The notes: a model not told the origin generated them from the letters alone. DNA of 64,000 nucleotides from Uliginosibacterium sp. (GCA_016718265.1 JADKDZ010000011.1:1-64000); one strand, 5' to 3'; counted from the first letter of the stretch, positions 9,858 to 18,997 are shown. Numbers and translations: made by a program.

Positions 9858-10440
9858 ATGCTTTGTTTCTCCATATCCCGTCGCCTCTTGCCGCAATTCG
9901 AGCTTGAATTGGCAACCACTGACCCAGACGCACGCCTCATGCGCAAAGGCAACGGCAACTGCCAACCCGCCCGCCTGAGCTACGGCGCCCATGTCCTCAT
10001 GGAGAACCGCAGCGGTCTGTGCGTTGATATCCTGGTCACATCTTCGACCTGCGTCGGACACCGCGCCGCTCGGGATCTGCTCACGTGAGCTCGGCGTCGT
10101 CGCATTCAACCCAAGACCTTGGGCGCGGACATGGGCTACCACGCCAAAGAATTTATCGAGCATCTGCGTGCGCAGAAGATCCGGCCACACATTGCGCGAA
10201 TCGAAGGACGCAAGACCCCTAGTCTGGATGGGCGCACAACCTGTACCGAGGGCTATCAGATCAGCCAGTGCAAACGCAAAAGGGTGGAAGAAATCTTTGG
10301 CTGGTTGAAAACGGTGGGAGGCAAGAGGAAAACACGGTTCATTGGACAAGGCGAAGACGCAGATGGTGACCTTCATGTCGGCGGCCGCCTACAACCTGTT
10401 GAGAATCGCGAAACAAATTACTCAAGTGGTGACAGGGGGA
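9858..10440 (+). pseudogene. Degraded IS5-type transposase remnant
   Basis: Frame 0 from about 9885 gives TTDPDARLMRKGNG, RLSYGAHVLMENRSGL and, after an in-frame TGA at 10086-10088, RRRRIQPKTLGADMGYHAKEF, HIARIEGRK, DGRTT, GYQISQCKRKRVEEIFGWLKT. This is the C-terminal half of an IS5-superfamily DDE transposase, with the second Asp in GADMGY and the Glu in EEIFGW. Near 10345 the frame changes and ends with FMSAAAYNLLRIAKQI, the typical end of these proteins. The N-terminal half and first catalytic Asp are missing, so the element cannot move on its own. It sits between the decayed T6SS locus and recQ and may mark an old rearrangement point. No terminal inverted repeats were identified. Confidence 0.75.
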
Positions 10441-10568
10441 CAAGAAGCACCAACGGGCGCGAGCGCTCGCCCCGGATATTCCCGGAAATGGGGGTATTTG
10501 AATCAAATCGACATTCCAGACTCGAAATCACCCGGAAGGAATCGGACAGGCCCCACAACAATTCAGAC

Positions 10569-12404
10569 TTATTCAGCGTTGCCCAAAGTTTGCCGCCGCT
10601 GATGCTGCTGGACGACTTCCAGAAACCGCATGCCATAGGCGTCGAGTTTGCGGTCACCCACGCCAGAGAGCTGGTGCATTGCGTTCAGGCTCATCGGGCG
10701 GTGCTCGAGCATTTGCATGAGCGTGGCGTCGCCGAAGATCATGTAGGCGGGTACGTTCTGCTCTTCCGCGAGATCTCGGCGACACTGACGTAGTGCGGCC
10801 CAGAGTGCCCGGGCTTCGTCGGATTCAAACTCGATTTCGCGCCGCACGCTAGCCGCTGCTTTTGGAGCGGCAGCGCGAACGCGGCGGGCCTGAAATCCGG
10901 TCTCTCCGCGCAGGACGCCGCGACAGCCTTCCAGCAACATGAGGCCGCCGTGTTCATTGACGCCGAGCAGTCCCTGGGCGACCAGTTGGCGCAACAGCGA
11001 GCTCCACTGTGCTTCCGGCAGACTCTTGCCAATGCCGAAGGTGCTGAGCTGGTCATGGCCGCGCTCTTTCACCTTGGCGCTGGCGCGACCCAAGATGATG
11101 TCGATGAGGTGTCCCGCCCCATAGCGCTGACCGCTGCGGTAGACGGTGGACAGCGCCTGTTGTGCGGGCAGGCTGGCATCGAAGGTTTCGGGCGGGGCCA
11201 GACACATGTCACAGTTGCCGCAGGGCGCTGACGCTTCGCCGAAATAGCGCAACAACACCTCCCGCCGACAGGCCGGCGCCTCGGCATAGCCCAGCAGGGC
11301 GTCGAGCTTGCGGCGTTCGACGCGCTTGACTTCGTCCGGTGCCTGCGATTGCTCAATCATTTCGCGTTGCAGCACCATGTCCTGCAGGCCATAGGCCATC
11401 CAGGCATTGGAGGGCAGACCGTCGCGGCCTGCGCGTCCCGTCTCCTGGTAATAGGCTTCCAGACTCTTAGGTAGATCAAGGTGGGCGACGAAGCGGACAT
11501 CTGGCTTATCGATGCCCATGCCAAAGGCGACGGTCGCGACCATCACGATGCCGTCGCCGCGCACAAAGCGCGTCTGATGGTCGGCACGGACCGACGCGTC
11601 CAGACCGGCATGATAGGGCAGGGCCTGGATGGCTTCGCTGCACAGCCAGGCGGCGGTGTCTTCTACTTTCTTGCGTGAGAGGCAATACACAATCCCGGCA
11701 TCACCATCGTGATGGGTGCGGATGAATTTCAGCAGTTGGCGGCGGGCATTGTCCTTCTCGACCACGGTGTAGCGGATATTGGGGCGATCGAAACTGGAAA
11801 TGAAGACGCGCGCCTCTTCCAGTGCCAGCCGTTCGATGATTTCAGCGCGAGTTGCTTCATCTGCAGTGGCGGTCAGCGCAATACGCGGAATCTGCGGGAA
11901 GCGTTCGTGCAGCACCGTGAGCTGGCGATACTCGGGGCGGAAGTCGTGGCCCCATTGGGAAACGCAGTGCGCCTCGTCGATCGCGAAGAGCGCGATCTGG
12001 GAGCTTTCAATCAAGCCGAGGCAGCGCGGGTTCAGCAAGCGCTCGGGCGAAACATAAAGCAGATCGAGCTCGCCGGCGAGCAACTGACGCTCGATGGTGC
12101 TGGCTTCCACTGCTTCGAGCGTGGAATTGAGGTAGGCCGCGCGTACGCCGAGTTGCCGCAGCGCCTGCACTTGGTCCTGCATCAGCGCGATCAGCGGCGA
12201 GACGACGATGCCGCATCCGTCCCGCAACAGCGCCGGGATCTGGAAGCACAGGGACTTGCCGCCACCGGTGGGCATGAGCACCAGGGCATCGCCACCCTGT
12301 AGTACGTGGCTGACCACAGAGGCCTGCTCGCCACGAAACGCGGTATAGCCGAAGGTGTGGCGTAGGGCGCTTAGCGCTGGATCAAGTTCTTCGGGGGAGT
12401 TCAT
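10569..12404 (-). CDS. recQ: ATP-dependent DNA helicase RecQ
   Basis: A 611-residue 3'-5' superfamily-2 helicase acting in recombinational repair and fork restart. Visible in order are motif 0 with FRGEQ near residue 19, Walker A PTGGGKS near 45, the DEAH box DEAHCVSQWGHDFRPEY near 145, ALTATAD, the motif V/VI region VATVAFGMGIDKPDVRFV and QETGRAGRDG near 330. A zinc-binding set follows (CRREVLLRYFGE with CGNCDMC, about 380-405), then a winged-helix RQC region and a C-terminal HRDC domain (MFGD-like MIFGDATLMQML, about 535-600). Length and domain set match E. coli RecQ. It is transcribed alone, convergent with the IS remnant, and carries no lesions, unlike the genes to its left. Confidence 0.97.
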   Translation of the reverse strand: MNSPEELDPALSALRHTFGYTAFRGEQASVVSHVLQGGDALVLMPTGGGKSLCFQIPALLRDGCGIVVSPLIALMQDQVQALRQLGVRAAYLNSTLEAVEASTIERQLLAGELDLLYVSPERLLNPRCLGLIESSQIALFAIDEAHCVSQWGHDFRPEYRQLTVLHERFPQIPRIALTATADEATRAEIIERLALEEARVFISSFDRPNIRYTVVEKDNARRQLLKFIRTHHDGDAGIVYCLSRKKVEDTAAWLCSEAIQALPYHAGLDASVRADHQTRFVRGDGIVMVATVAFGMGIDKPDVRFVAHLDLPKSLEAYYQETGRAGRDGLPSNAWMAYGLQDMVLQREMIEQSQAPDEVKRVERRKLDALLGYAEAPACRREVLLRYFGEASAPCGNCDMCLAPPETFDASLPAQQALSTVYRSGQRYGAGHLIDIILGRASAKVKERGHDQLSTFGIGKSLPEAQWSSLLRQLVAQGLLGVNEHGGLMLLEGCRGVLRGETGFQARRVRAAAPKAAASVRREIEFESDEARALWAALRQCRRDLAEEQNVPAYMIFGDATLMQMLEHRPMSLNAMHQLSGVGDRKLDAYGMRFLEVVQQHQRRQTLGNAE

Positions 12405-12609
12405 TGCGGGCGTATTCTGCCTGAACTGGCGCCGTGATGCGGCTAAACCGCGCGGTGGGGCGCTTGCCGCAGGCTAACTGTGATGCGCTTGGGGTTTGCG
12501 CGTGCTGCGATATGGCGGGACGCAGGTGCAATTCGCGATAGATTGGCTTGGCCTGTCTTTTCAGTGCGACAATTCCGCCCTCCGTTGCAATGGAACAGGG
12601 CTTGGCAGG

Positions 12610-13176
12610 ATGAAGAGACTTTTGTATTTGCTGTGCGTGTTGGGAGTTTGTTTGGCAAATGGCGATCATTTGATATCTGAGGCGTCGGCAAAAGCCAAGC
12701 CTCATCCCCAGCAGGTGGCAAAAAAGCAGGTGTCGCAAGCTAAAAAGAACAAGACGGGGCGGCCTGCGGCTTCGAAAGGGGCCGCCTACGCGGAAGGCGG
12801 CGCCAAAAAGTGCATTGCAAGGCGTGGCAAGCGCGTCCGATGCAAACCTGCTGATGTGGTGTTGAAGAGTCCGATCAAAGAGGTCGATCTCGATCGGCAA
12901 CTGGCAGAGACGAGTGGCTCCGATGTTAAGGCGCGCACAGCACCGGAGCGTGCTTACGCGGTCGACGGTGATTCTTTCTTCTATCAGGGCAGGAAATTTC
13001 GAATCTCGGGCATGCACGGAGATGATGGCAGCGAGATGGCGAAACAGCGCTTGCAGCGTACCTTGGATATTGGTGCAATCGAACTGGATCCGCAGGGGAT
13101 CGACGAATCTGGCGTGACGACGGTGGTCGTTCGGGTAAATGGCAAGAGTATTGCTGAATTGCTGCCGTCTCCATAG
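12610..13176 (+). CDS. Exported Lys-rich protein with staphylococcal-nuclease-like C-terminal region
   Basis: With the ATG at 12610 the 188-residue protein starts MKRLLYLLCVLGVCLANG, a signal peptide with likely cleavage after about residue 26. A strongly basic Lys/Ala/Gln stretch (residues 25-60) follows. Residues about 115-188 read YAVDGDSFFYQGRKFRISGM, then an E-containing helix and a strand ending VRVNGKSIAELLP. This resembles the thermonuclease (SNase) fold, with the DGDSF calcium-site Asp, the first Arg (FRISG) and the Glu after it. The second active-site Arg of the usual DxYGR block is not present, and the C-terminal helix is short. The protein may keep the fold without nuclease activity. 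An upstream in-frame start at 12496 lacks a signal and is not favoured. Confidence 0.6.
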   Translation: MKRLLYLLCVLGVCLANGDHLISEASAKAKPHPQQVAKKQVSQAKKNKTGRPAASKGAAYAEGGAKKCIARRGKRVRCKPADVVLKSPIKEVDLDRQLAETSGSDVKARTAPERAYAVDGDSFFYQGRKFRISGMHGDDGSEMAKQRLQRTLDIGAIELDPQGIDESGVTTVVVRVNGKSIAELLPSP

Positions 13177-13435
13177 CAGCGTCTTGTCTGCGAGTCATGT
13201 TGCACCTGCACAACAGGAATCGGTAGCAGGTCGACCCCTGTGGCAAGATTTGTCCAGAGGATGAAGCTGGCGGCCCTTGGTTCTGTTTGACAGGCGGGCT
13301 TCTTGCTTGTCCGTTCGGTCTGCTGCGTATCGTCAGCCAGGCGTGTTATATCGTAATGAAGCATTCATAAACAGCGGGCATCTTGTGAGTCATTGCCCGC
13401 ACGACCTTATTAACCAGCCCTGCACTGAGGAATGT

Positions 13436-14215
13436 ATGAAGCAATCTTGCTCAATGATTTTGGCTGCGATCGCAGCCTCGGTAGTCACGTTCGGCGTCAA
13501 CGCGCAATCCACTCCGATTCGTGTTGATAAGGCGGGCGTCGTTCCCTACGCCATCACCGCGGAGGGCGTTGTCGAGCGCAGCAGTACAGGGTTGTGCTGG
13601 CGTGCTGCTGGCGTGTGGACCAAGGAGCTTGCACTGTCTGTCAAGACGCTGGACGGCGACAAGTTGCCCGTCGGGTGCTATTGCGATGCAGACCAGTTGC
13701 CCAAAGAGGCTTGTCAGGCCGCGGCGCCTGCCGTTGTGCCCGAACCCGCCAAGGCGGAGCCTGTCAAAACTCCGGAGCCTGTTAAGCCCGAGCCAGTGAA
13801 AGCGCCTGCCGCGACACCTGCGGCTGAGAAAGTCACGATTCCGGCGGATGCCTTGTTCGCCTTTGACAAGGCGGACTTGACGGATGAAGGCAAGACGCGG
13901 CTCTCCGCCTTTGCAGATCAAGCCAAGCAATTGAAGCAACTGGAAGTCATCATCGCGGTCGGTCACGCGGACCGTATTGGTTCCGATGCATACAACCAGA
14001 AGCTTTCGGAGAAGCGGGGTGCAACGGTGAAAGAGTTCCTGATTGCACAAGGCATCGCCGCAAACAAGATCTACACCGAGGGCAAGGGGGAAGCGCAGCC
14101 GGTGACGGGAGATGATTACAAGAAGATGGGGTCGCTGACGGGCAGGAACAAGAAACTTGTTGAGTTTTTTGCCCCTGATCGCCGCGTTGAGCTGGAAGCG
14201 GTTGGCAGCAAGTAG
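13436..14215 (+). CDS. OmpA-family outer-membrane/peptidoglycan-binding protein
   Basis: The ATG at 13436 has a GAGGA ribosome site 6 bases upstream and gives a 259-residue protein with a signal peptide ending near VNAQS (residue 24). A short Cys-containing N-terminal part follows (GLCWRAAGVW, GCYCDADQLP), then a Pro/Glu/Lys linker of PEPVK-type repeats (residues 100-130). The C-terminal OmpA domain (about 135-245) has LFAFDKADLTDEGK, the peptidoglycan-binding GHADRIGSDAYNQKLSEKRG and a final PDRRVEL. This N-terminal module with OmpA_C is common in betaproteobacterial OmpA-like proteins lacking the 8-strand barrel. The role is anchoring the outer membrane to the wall. A clear intrinsic terminator follows. 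Confidence 0.9.
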   Translation: MKQSCSMILAAIAASVVTFGVNAQSTPIRVDKAGVVPYAITAEGVVERSSTGLCWRAAGVWTKELALSVKTLDGDKLPVGCYCDADQLPKEACQAAAPAVVPEPAKAEPVKTPEPVKPEPVKAPAATPAAEKVTIPADALFAFDKADLTDEGKTRLSAFADQAKQLKQLEVIIAVGHADRIGSDAYNQKLSEKRGATVKEFLIAQGIAANKIYTEGKGEAQPVTGDDYKKMGSLTGRNKKLVEFFAPDRRVELEAVGSK

Positions 14216-14235
14216 TTTCGGTGTTTGAATTGACA

Positions 14236-14259
14236 AGCCCAGCTCAGGCTGGGCTTTTT
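14236..14259 (+). terminator. Intrinsic terminator after the OmpA-family gene
   Basis: Perfect 8-bp stem AGCCCAGC / GCTGGGCT with a TCAG loop, directly followed by five T. It lies 21 bases after the ompA-like stop and 30 before ubiG. Confidence 0.9.
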
Positions 14260-14288
14260 CATGTCAGCCTTTTGGAAGACTTCGGCTT

Positions 14289-15008
14289 ATGAGTCACACA
14301 AACTCGGATGCTCGGGAACTGGCTAAATTCAGTGAGTTAGCCCACTTGTGGTGGGATCCGACCTCGGATTTTCGGCCTTTGCATGAGATCAACCCGCTTC
14401 GCCTGGACTGGGTCGACTCCCATGCCAGCCTGTCAGGCAAGAAAATTCTGGATGTCGGTTGCGGCGGCGGCATCTTGAGCGAGAGCATGGCAGCCCGGGG
14501 GGCTGAGGTGACGGGGATAGATTTGTCCGACAAAGCGCTTTCTGTTGCGAAACTGCACCTGCTGGAGTCTGGCCGTGAGGTGTCCTACCGCAAAATCTCT
14601 GCGGAAGCACTGGCAGAAGAGCAGGCCGAGGGCTTTGATGTTGTGACCTGCATGGAGATGCTTGAGCACGTTCCAGATCCCGCAAGCGTGATTCGTGCGT
14701 GCGGTCGCCTGGTCAAACCCGGCGGAAAGGTGTTTTTTTCGACGATCAACAAGAATCTGAAGGCCTATCTGTTTGCTGTCGTGGGGGCTGAGTATGTTCT
14801 GGCTATGTTGCCGAAAGGGACACATGACTACAGAAAGTTTCTGGCGCCGTCCACGCTAGCGGGAATGGCTCGCAAAGCCGGTCTTGAATTAGAGGACCTT
14901 ATCGGCCTGAACTACAACCCGCTTACCAGGGCTTATAAGCTCGGTCCTGATTGCAGTGTCAATTATCTTGTTGCCATGACGCGCGCAGAGGCGCCTCCAC
15001 GTGCTTGA
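14289..15008 (+). CDS. ubiG: Ubiquinone biosynthesis O-methyltransferase UbiG
   Basis: A 239-residue class I SAM-dependent methyltransferase that performs both O-methylation steps in ubiquinone synthesis. The N-terminus FSELAHLWWDPTSDFRPLHEINPLRLDWV is the UbiG signature, followed by motif I LDVGCGGGILSESMA (residues about 54-68), GIDLSDKAL, CMEMLEHVPDP and KPGGKVFFSTIN. The later KGTHDYRKFL and NYNPLTRAYKLG are also family-typical. Length matches E. coli UbiG (240). The upstream terminator suggests it starts its own transcript. Many relatives have gph next to ubiG; here the next gene is a regulator instead. Confidence 0.96.
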   Translation: MSHTNSDARELAKFSELAHLWWDPTSDFRPLHEINPLRLDWVDSHASLSGKKILDVGCGGGILSESMAARGAEVTGIDLSDKALSVAKLHLLESGREVSYRKISAEALAEEQAEGFDVVTCMEMLEHVPDPASVIRACGRLVKPGGKVFFSTINKNLKAYLFAVVGAEYVLAMLPKGTHDYRKFLAPSTLAGMARKAGLELEDLIGLNYNPLTRAYKLGPDCSVNYLVAMTRAEAPPRA

Positions 15009-15276
15009 GCGCGTTGTCTCCAGCAGGGGCGAGAAGGCTCGTGGCCGCGCCAAGCTGAAGGCAGGGAAGCAGCGTTTCCGCGTAGCGCATTGGTAAAGGG
15101 CCGCGGGCTGCTTTCCTTTCCCGAGTTTTCTGGTTTTCCGAGGAATGGCTGTTTCGGGTGCATGAAATCCTTTCTGGTGGTGGTACGCTAATGGTCCGGC
15201 GCAAGCATGGTTTCTCCGCTTGTACTTTTGTACTATCGGCGGCGAGAGTTTTTTGAATGCCATTGGGTTGACTTGG

Positions 15277-15951
15277 ATGAGACAGCACACTGTATCGGCA
15301 ACCGCTTTGAGGATGATTCCAATTTTCTCTGGTCTTGCTCCGGAGAGAATGGAATCTGTATGTCGCCTGGCTAGCATGCGGCGCGTGGGGCGAGGGACGA
15401 GCGTGGTTCTAGCGGGTGAAAACACCGACTACGTCTATTTTGTTCTCAATGGCAGCCTCAAAGTTGTAGTGGGTGATGAGGATGGTCGTGAAGTCATCCT
15501 GACGCTCGTCGGGCAGGGCGACGTGTTCGGCGAGATGGGTGTCGTGGATGACTCGCCGCGCTCGGCTACCGTGACAGCTGTTGCCCCCTCGGACCTCGTC
15601 GTGTTCTCCCAAGCGGATTTTCGGCGCATTCTGCAAGAGGACTTTGATGTGTGTCTTCGCTTGATGGGACGTTTGGCCACGCGCTTGCGCGACGCTGACC
15701 GAAAAATCGAGAGTCTCGCACTCCTGGATGTCTATGGACGGGTCGCTCGCCTGTTGCTGGATATGGCGGAAGATGTGAGCGAGCACGAGAAAATCATCCG
15801 CAAGAAGATCTCGAAGAACGATATCGCTAAAATGATCGGTGCTTCGCGGGAAATGGTTTCACGGGTGATGAAGGACTTGGCCGTCCGCGGTTTGATTCGC
15901 GATACGGCCGAGGGAACCATTTTGTTCGCCGGGCTCGGCGAGAGTGCCTGA
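15277..15951 (+). CDS. CRP/FNR-family transcriptional regulator
   Basis: The ATG at 15277 gives 224 residues. Residues about 10-125 form a cyclic-nucleotide-binding beta roll (GTSVVLAGENTDYVYFVLNGSLKV, GQGDVFGEMGVVDDSPRSATV). A dimerisation helix follows (LMGRLATRLRDADRKIESLALLDVYGRVARLLLDM), then a winged-helix HTH with ISKNDIAKMIGASREMVSRVMKDL (about 180-205). There is no FNR-type N-terminal cysteine cluster, so oxygen sensing by Fe-S is unlikely; the GEMGVVDDSPRSA segment resembles cAMP or other nucleotide binders. The target regulon cannot be told from sequence. The frame is open upstream to 15220, but the ATG at 15277 starts at the domain. A GC-rich hairpin follows the stop. Confidence 0.88.
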   Translation: MRQHTVSATALRMIPIFSGLAPERMESVCRLASMRRVGRGTSVVLAGENTDYVYFVLNGSLKVVVGDEDGREVILTLVGQGDVFGEMGVVDDSPRSATVTAVAPSDLVVFSQADFRRILQEDFDVCLRLMGRLATRLRDADRKIESLALLDVYGRVARLLLDMAEDVSEHEKIIRKKISKNDIAKMIGASREMVSRVMKDLAVRGLIRDTAEGTILFAGLGESA

Positions 15952-15956
15952 GTACT

Positions 15957-15978
15957 CGGTGCGCGCCGAGGCGCACCG
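15957..15978 (+). other. GC-rich hairpin after the CRP/FNR gene
   Basis: Perfect 8-bp stem CGGTGCGC / GCGCACCG with a six-base loop, 6 bases after the regulator's stop. No T-run follows, so it may not be an intrinsic terminator. It could act as a 3'-end stabiliser or Rho-linked structure. Confidence 0.45.
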
Positions 15979-15989
15979 CGTTCCCGAGC

Positions 15990-15995
15990 TATAAT
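15990..15995 (+). promoter_or_regulatory. Possible -10 element for ftsK
   Basis: TATAAT lies 31 bases before the ftsK ATG. No good -35 hexamer sits at 16-18 bases upstream, so this is a weak candidate. Confidence 0.35.
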
Positions 15996-16026
15996 CGGCA
16001 CCAATCCGCACCGGGCCGAATCCTTC

Positions 16027-18330
16027 ATGTTGTTTCGTTCTTCTCCCAGGACACCCTCCAAGCCTTTACCAGAAAAAGTCGCCACACTTGTTCGCGAGGT
16101 GCGCCTGCTTTTTTTTGCCGCCGCAGCAATCTACCTGACGGTGGTCCTGTTTGGTTACAACAAGGCAGACCCATCGTGGTCTCATGCAGTGGTGACGGAT
16201 CATGTATCCAACCCCGGGGGGCGGTTCGGTGCGTGGCTTGCGGATGTATTGCTACAGCTGTTCGGTTCGTCAGCGTGGTTGTGGGTCGTTCTTTTCTTTT
16301 GGGCTTTGCTGATCGGAGGACGCCGGTTCCGCGGTGAAATGGACGGCGATCGTCGTTCTCTGGTGATCGTCCTCGCCGGGTTTCTGATCGTTATTGCAAC
16401 AAGCTGTGCAATCGAGGCCATTCGTTTCTATTCCAGCACGGCAGTGCTGCCCGGCGTTCCTGGGGGCATGATTGGACTGGAGATCGGCAACTATGTTGTC
16501 CGGTATTTCGGTTATACCGGGGGCACCTTGTTGATGTTGGCGGCTTGGGCTGGCGGCTTGAGCGTGTTCGCTGGAGTTTCTTGGTTTGATGCATTTGAAA
16601 AATTCGGCCTGCTGCTCGAACGTACCTGGCTGCTCGTCATCGCGGCTTTCCAGTCCTGGCGTGATCGCCGGGCTGGGAAGCAGGTTGCGGTTCAGCGCGA
16701 AGAGAAGGTCAAGCGTGAGCGCAAGAAACGTGTCGATGTTCCGCCGGTAGAGATTTTCATAGAGCCGCCAAAAGCCGAAGTCGTCAAAGCCGACCGGGCA
16801 GACAAGGAGCGGCAGCAGGCGCTTTTCGCTGACATTCCTGGCGGTGCATTGCCCGGTTTGAACCTGCTGGATAGTCCGTCTCAGGAGATCGAGCCTCCGT
16901 CAGTCGAATCGCTGGAATTCACTTCTCGGCTGATCGAACGAAAGCTCGCGGATTTTGGCGTTGAGGTGAAGGTTCTCGCAGCGTACCCGGGCCCGGTGAT
17001 CACGCGCTTCGAGATCGAACCTGCAACCGGCGTCAAAGGGGCGCAGGTTGTCAATCTTGTTAAAGATCTGGCGCGAGCCTTGTCGGTCATGAGCATTCGG
17101 GTGGTTGAAACAATCCCGGGCAAGAATTGCATGGGTTTGGAGATTCCGAATCCCAAACGCCAGACCGTGCGTCTGTCCGAGATCGTCGGATCGAAGGTCT
17201 ATCACGACATGTCGTCGCCGCTGACTGTGGCCTTGGGTAAAGATATCGGTGGGAACCCGGTGGTTGCCGACCTTGCGAAAATGCCCCATTTGCTCGTGGC
17301 CGGTACGACAGGCTCGGGGAAGTCGGTGGGGATCAACGCGATGATCCTGTCGCTGCTCTACAAGGCGGAAGCAGACAAGATCCGTTTGATCCTGATCGAC
17401 CCGAAGATGCTTGAATTGTCGATCTACGAGGGCATACCCCATCTTCTGGCGCCCGTCGTAACGGACATGAAGCATGCCGCGCACGCCCTCAACTGGTGTG
17501 TCGGCGAGATGGAGCGTCGCTACAAGCTGATGTCGGCCCTGGGTGTGCGCAATCTCGCGGGCTTCAACAAACAGGTCACGGATGGGCTCAAATCGGGCTC
17601 GCCAATCAAGAATCCGTTCTCCATTACGCCGGATAGCCCCGAACCCCTAGCGACCATGCCAATGATCGTAGTGGTCATTGACGAACTCGCTGACTTGATG
17701 ATGGTAGTCGGCAAGAAAATAGAAGAGCTCATTGCACGACTGGCGCAGAAAGCACGGGCTGCCGGGATTCACCTTGTCCTGGCCACACAGCGGCCCTCGG
17801 TTGATGTGATAACCGGCCTTATCAAGGCCAATATCCCTACGCGTATGGCATTTCAGGTTTCCAGCAAGATCGATTCTCGCACCATTCTTGATCAGATGGG
17901 GGCGGAGTCACTGCTAGGAATGGGAGACATGCTGTACATGCCCCCGGGCACAGGAATGCCAGTGCGGGTGCATGGCGCATTCGTTGACGACAAGGAAGTG
18001 CACAAAGTTGTGAACTATCTCAAAACCGTCGGACAGCCCGATTACGTTGAGGGAATCTTGAGTGGTGCTGGCGGCGAGGACGGCGGTGAGCCGCTCGGCG
18101 ATCTTTTCGGCGACGGTGGTGCTGGTGCTGAGTCAGATGAACTGTATGACAAGGCTGTCGAGATCGTTCTGCAGACCCGGCGGCCATCCATTTCCTTGGT
18201 TCAGCGACATCTGCGGATAGGCTACAACCGTGCGGCGCGCTTGATTGAGCAAATGGAGAAGGCGGGAATGGTCTCTGCCGCCAGTGCGACGGGAACACGC
18301 GACGTGCTTGTGCCCGCCAAAGACAAATAG
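16027..18330 (+). CDS. ftsK: DNA translocase FtsK
   Basis: A 767-residue septal DNA pump that clears chromosome ends at division and activates XerCD at dif. About four N-terminal membrane helices lie within residues 25-185 (LLFFAAAAIYLTVVLFGY, WLWVVLFFWALLIGG, LVIVLAGFLIVIATS, GTLLMLAAWAGG). A short charged linker (215-265) follows, then the alpha domain, a motor domain with Walker A GTTGSGKS at 426-433 and Walker B VVVIDELADLMM near 546-556, ATQRPSVDVITG, and a C-terminal gamma winged helix (ELYDKAVEIVLQTRRPSISLVQRHLRIGYNRAARLI). It is shorter than E. coli FtsK (1329) because the linker is short, as in many betaproteobacteria. lolA follows 25 bases later, a common pairing. Confidence 0.97.
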   Translation: MLFRSSPRTPSKPLPEKVATLVREVRLLFFAAAAIYLTVVLFGYNKADPSWSHAVVTDHVSNPGGRFGAWLADVLLQLFGSSAWLWVVLFFWALLIGGRRFRGEMDGDRRSLVIVLAGFLIVIATSCAIEAIRFYSSTAVLPGVPGGMIGLEIGNYVVRYFGYTGGTLLMLAAWAGGLSVFAGVSWFDAFEKFGLLLERTWLLVIAAFQSWRDRRAGKQVAVQREEKVKRERKKRVDVPPVEIFIEPPKAEVVKADRADKERQQALFADIPGGALPGLNLLDSPSQEIEPPSVESLEFTSRLIERKLADFGVEVKVLAAYPGPVITRFEIEPATGVKGAQVVNLVKDLARALSVMSIRVVETIPGKNCMGLEIPNPKRQTVRLSEIVGSKVYHDMSSPLTVALGKDIGGNPVVADLAKMPHLLVAGTTGSGKSVGINAMILSLLYKAEADKIRLILIDPKMLELSIYEGIPHLLAPVVTDMKHAAHALNWCVGEMERRYKLMSALGVRNLAGFNKQVTDGLKSGSPIKNPFSITPDSPEPLATMPMIVVVIDELADLMMVVGKKIEELIARLAQKARAAGIHLVLATQRPSVDVITGLIKANIPTRMAFQVSSKIDSRTILDQMGAESLLGMGDMLYMPPGTGMPVRVHGAFVDDKEVHKVVNYLKTVGQPDYVEGILSGAGGEDGGEPLGDLFGDGGAGAESDELYDKAVEIVLQTRRPSISLVQRHLRIGYNRAARLIEQMEKAGMVSAASATGTRDVLVPAKDK

Positions 18331-18355
18331 CAATCAACAGTCAGAGAGTACCTAG

Positions 18356-18964
18356 ATGCGTGGCCCCCTTATTTTTGTTGTGTGCTGTTCCTCCGGTGTG
18401 GCGTCGGCGGCAGCGCTCGATCAGCTCCACCAGTTTCTCGATGTGACAAAAACCGCGCGGGCAAACTTCAGTCAGAAAGTGATCAACAAGTCGGGCAAAG
18501 CTGGTCAGCTGGCGAGTGGGTCCATGGCTTTCGCACGTCCTGGCAAGTTTCGCTGGGAGTACCAGAAGCCCTACAGCCAGTTGATTGTCGGCGATGGTAG
18601 CAAGCTCTGGACGTACGATAAGGAACTCAATCAGGTTGTCGTCAAGCCGATGGGCTCAGCGCTGGGGGCAACGCCAGCGGCCTTGCTCGCTGGGGGCAAT
18701 GACATGGAGAAGAACTTCAGTCTGACCGAAGGTGGTGCTGAAGATGGGATGGAGTGGCTGAACGCAGAGCCCAAGAGCAAGGATGCTGGCTTCGAGCGTA
18801 TGCGAATCGCTTTCAAGGGAGGGGTGCCGCAGGTGATGGAGGTACGCGACAATTTTGGCCAGACGACCTTGTTGTTATTCGCCGGCTTTGAGCGAAACCC
18901 ATCGCTGCCGTCTGACAGTTTTCGTTTTTCTCCGCCCAAGGGGGCGGATGTGGTCGGTGAGTAG
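18356..18964 (+). CDS. lolA: Outer-membrane lipoprotein carrier protein LolA
   Basis: A 202-residue periplasmic chaperone that takes lipoproteins from LolCDE to LolB. The signal peptide ends near VASAAA (residue about 18). The mature part has the LolA pattern: LHQFLDVTKTARANFSQKV, SGSMAFARPGKFRWEYQKPYSQLIVGDGSKLWTYDKELNQV, then the hydrophobic cavity strands and DNFGQTTLLLFAGFERNP. Length fits E. coli LolA (203). It sits between ftsK and rarA in the conserved ftsK-lolA-rarA-serS order, 33 bases ahead of rarA. Confidence 0.95.
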   Translation: MRGPLIFVVCCSSGVASAAALDQLHQFLDVTKTARANFSQKVINKSGKAGQLASGSMAFARPGKFRWEYQKPYSQLIVGDGSKLWTYDKELNQVVVKPMGSALGATPAALLAGGNDMEKNFSLTEGGAEDGMEWLNAEPKSKDAGFERMRIAFKGGVPQVMEVRDNFGQTTLLLFAGFERNPSLPSDSFRFSPPKGADVVGE

Positions 18965-18997
18965 CTGACACTGTGCGTCCGTCAAACGGGGGGTGTC

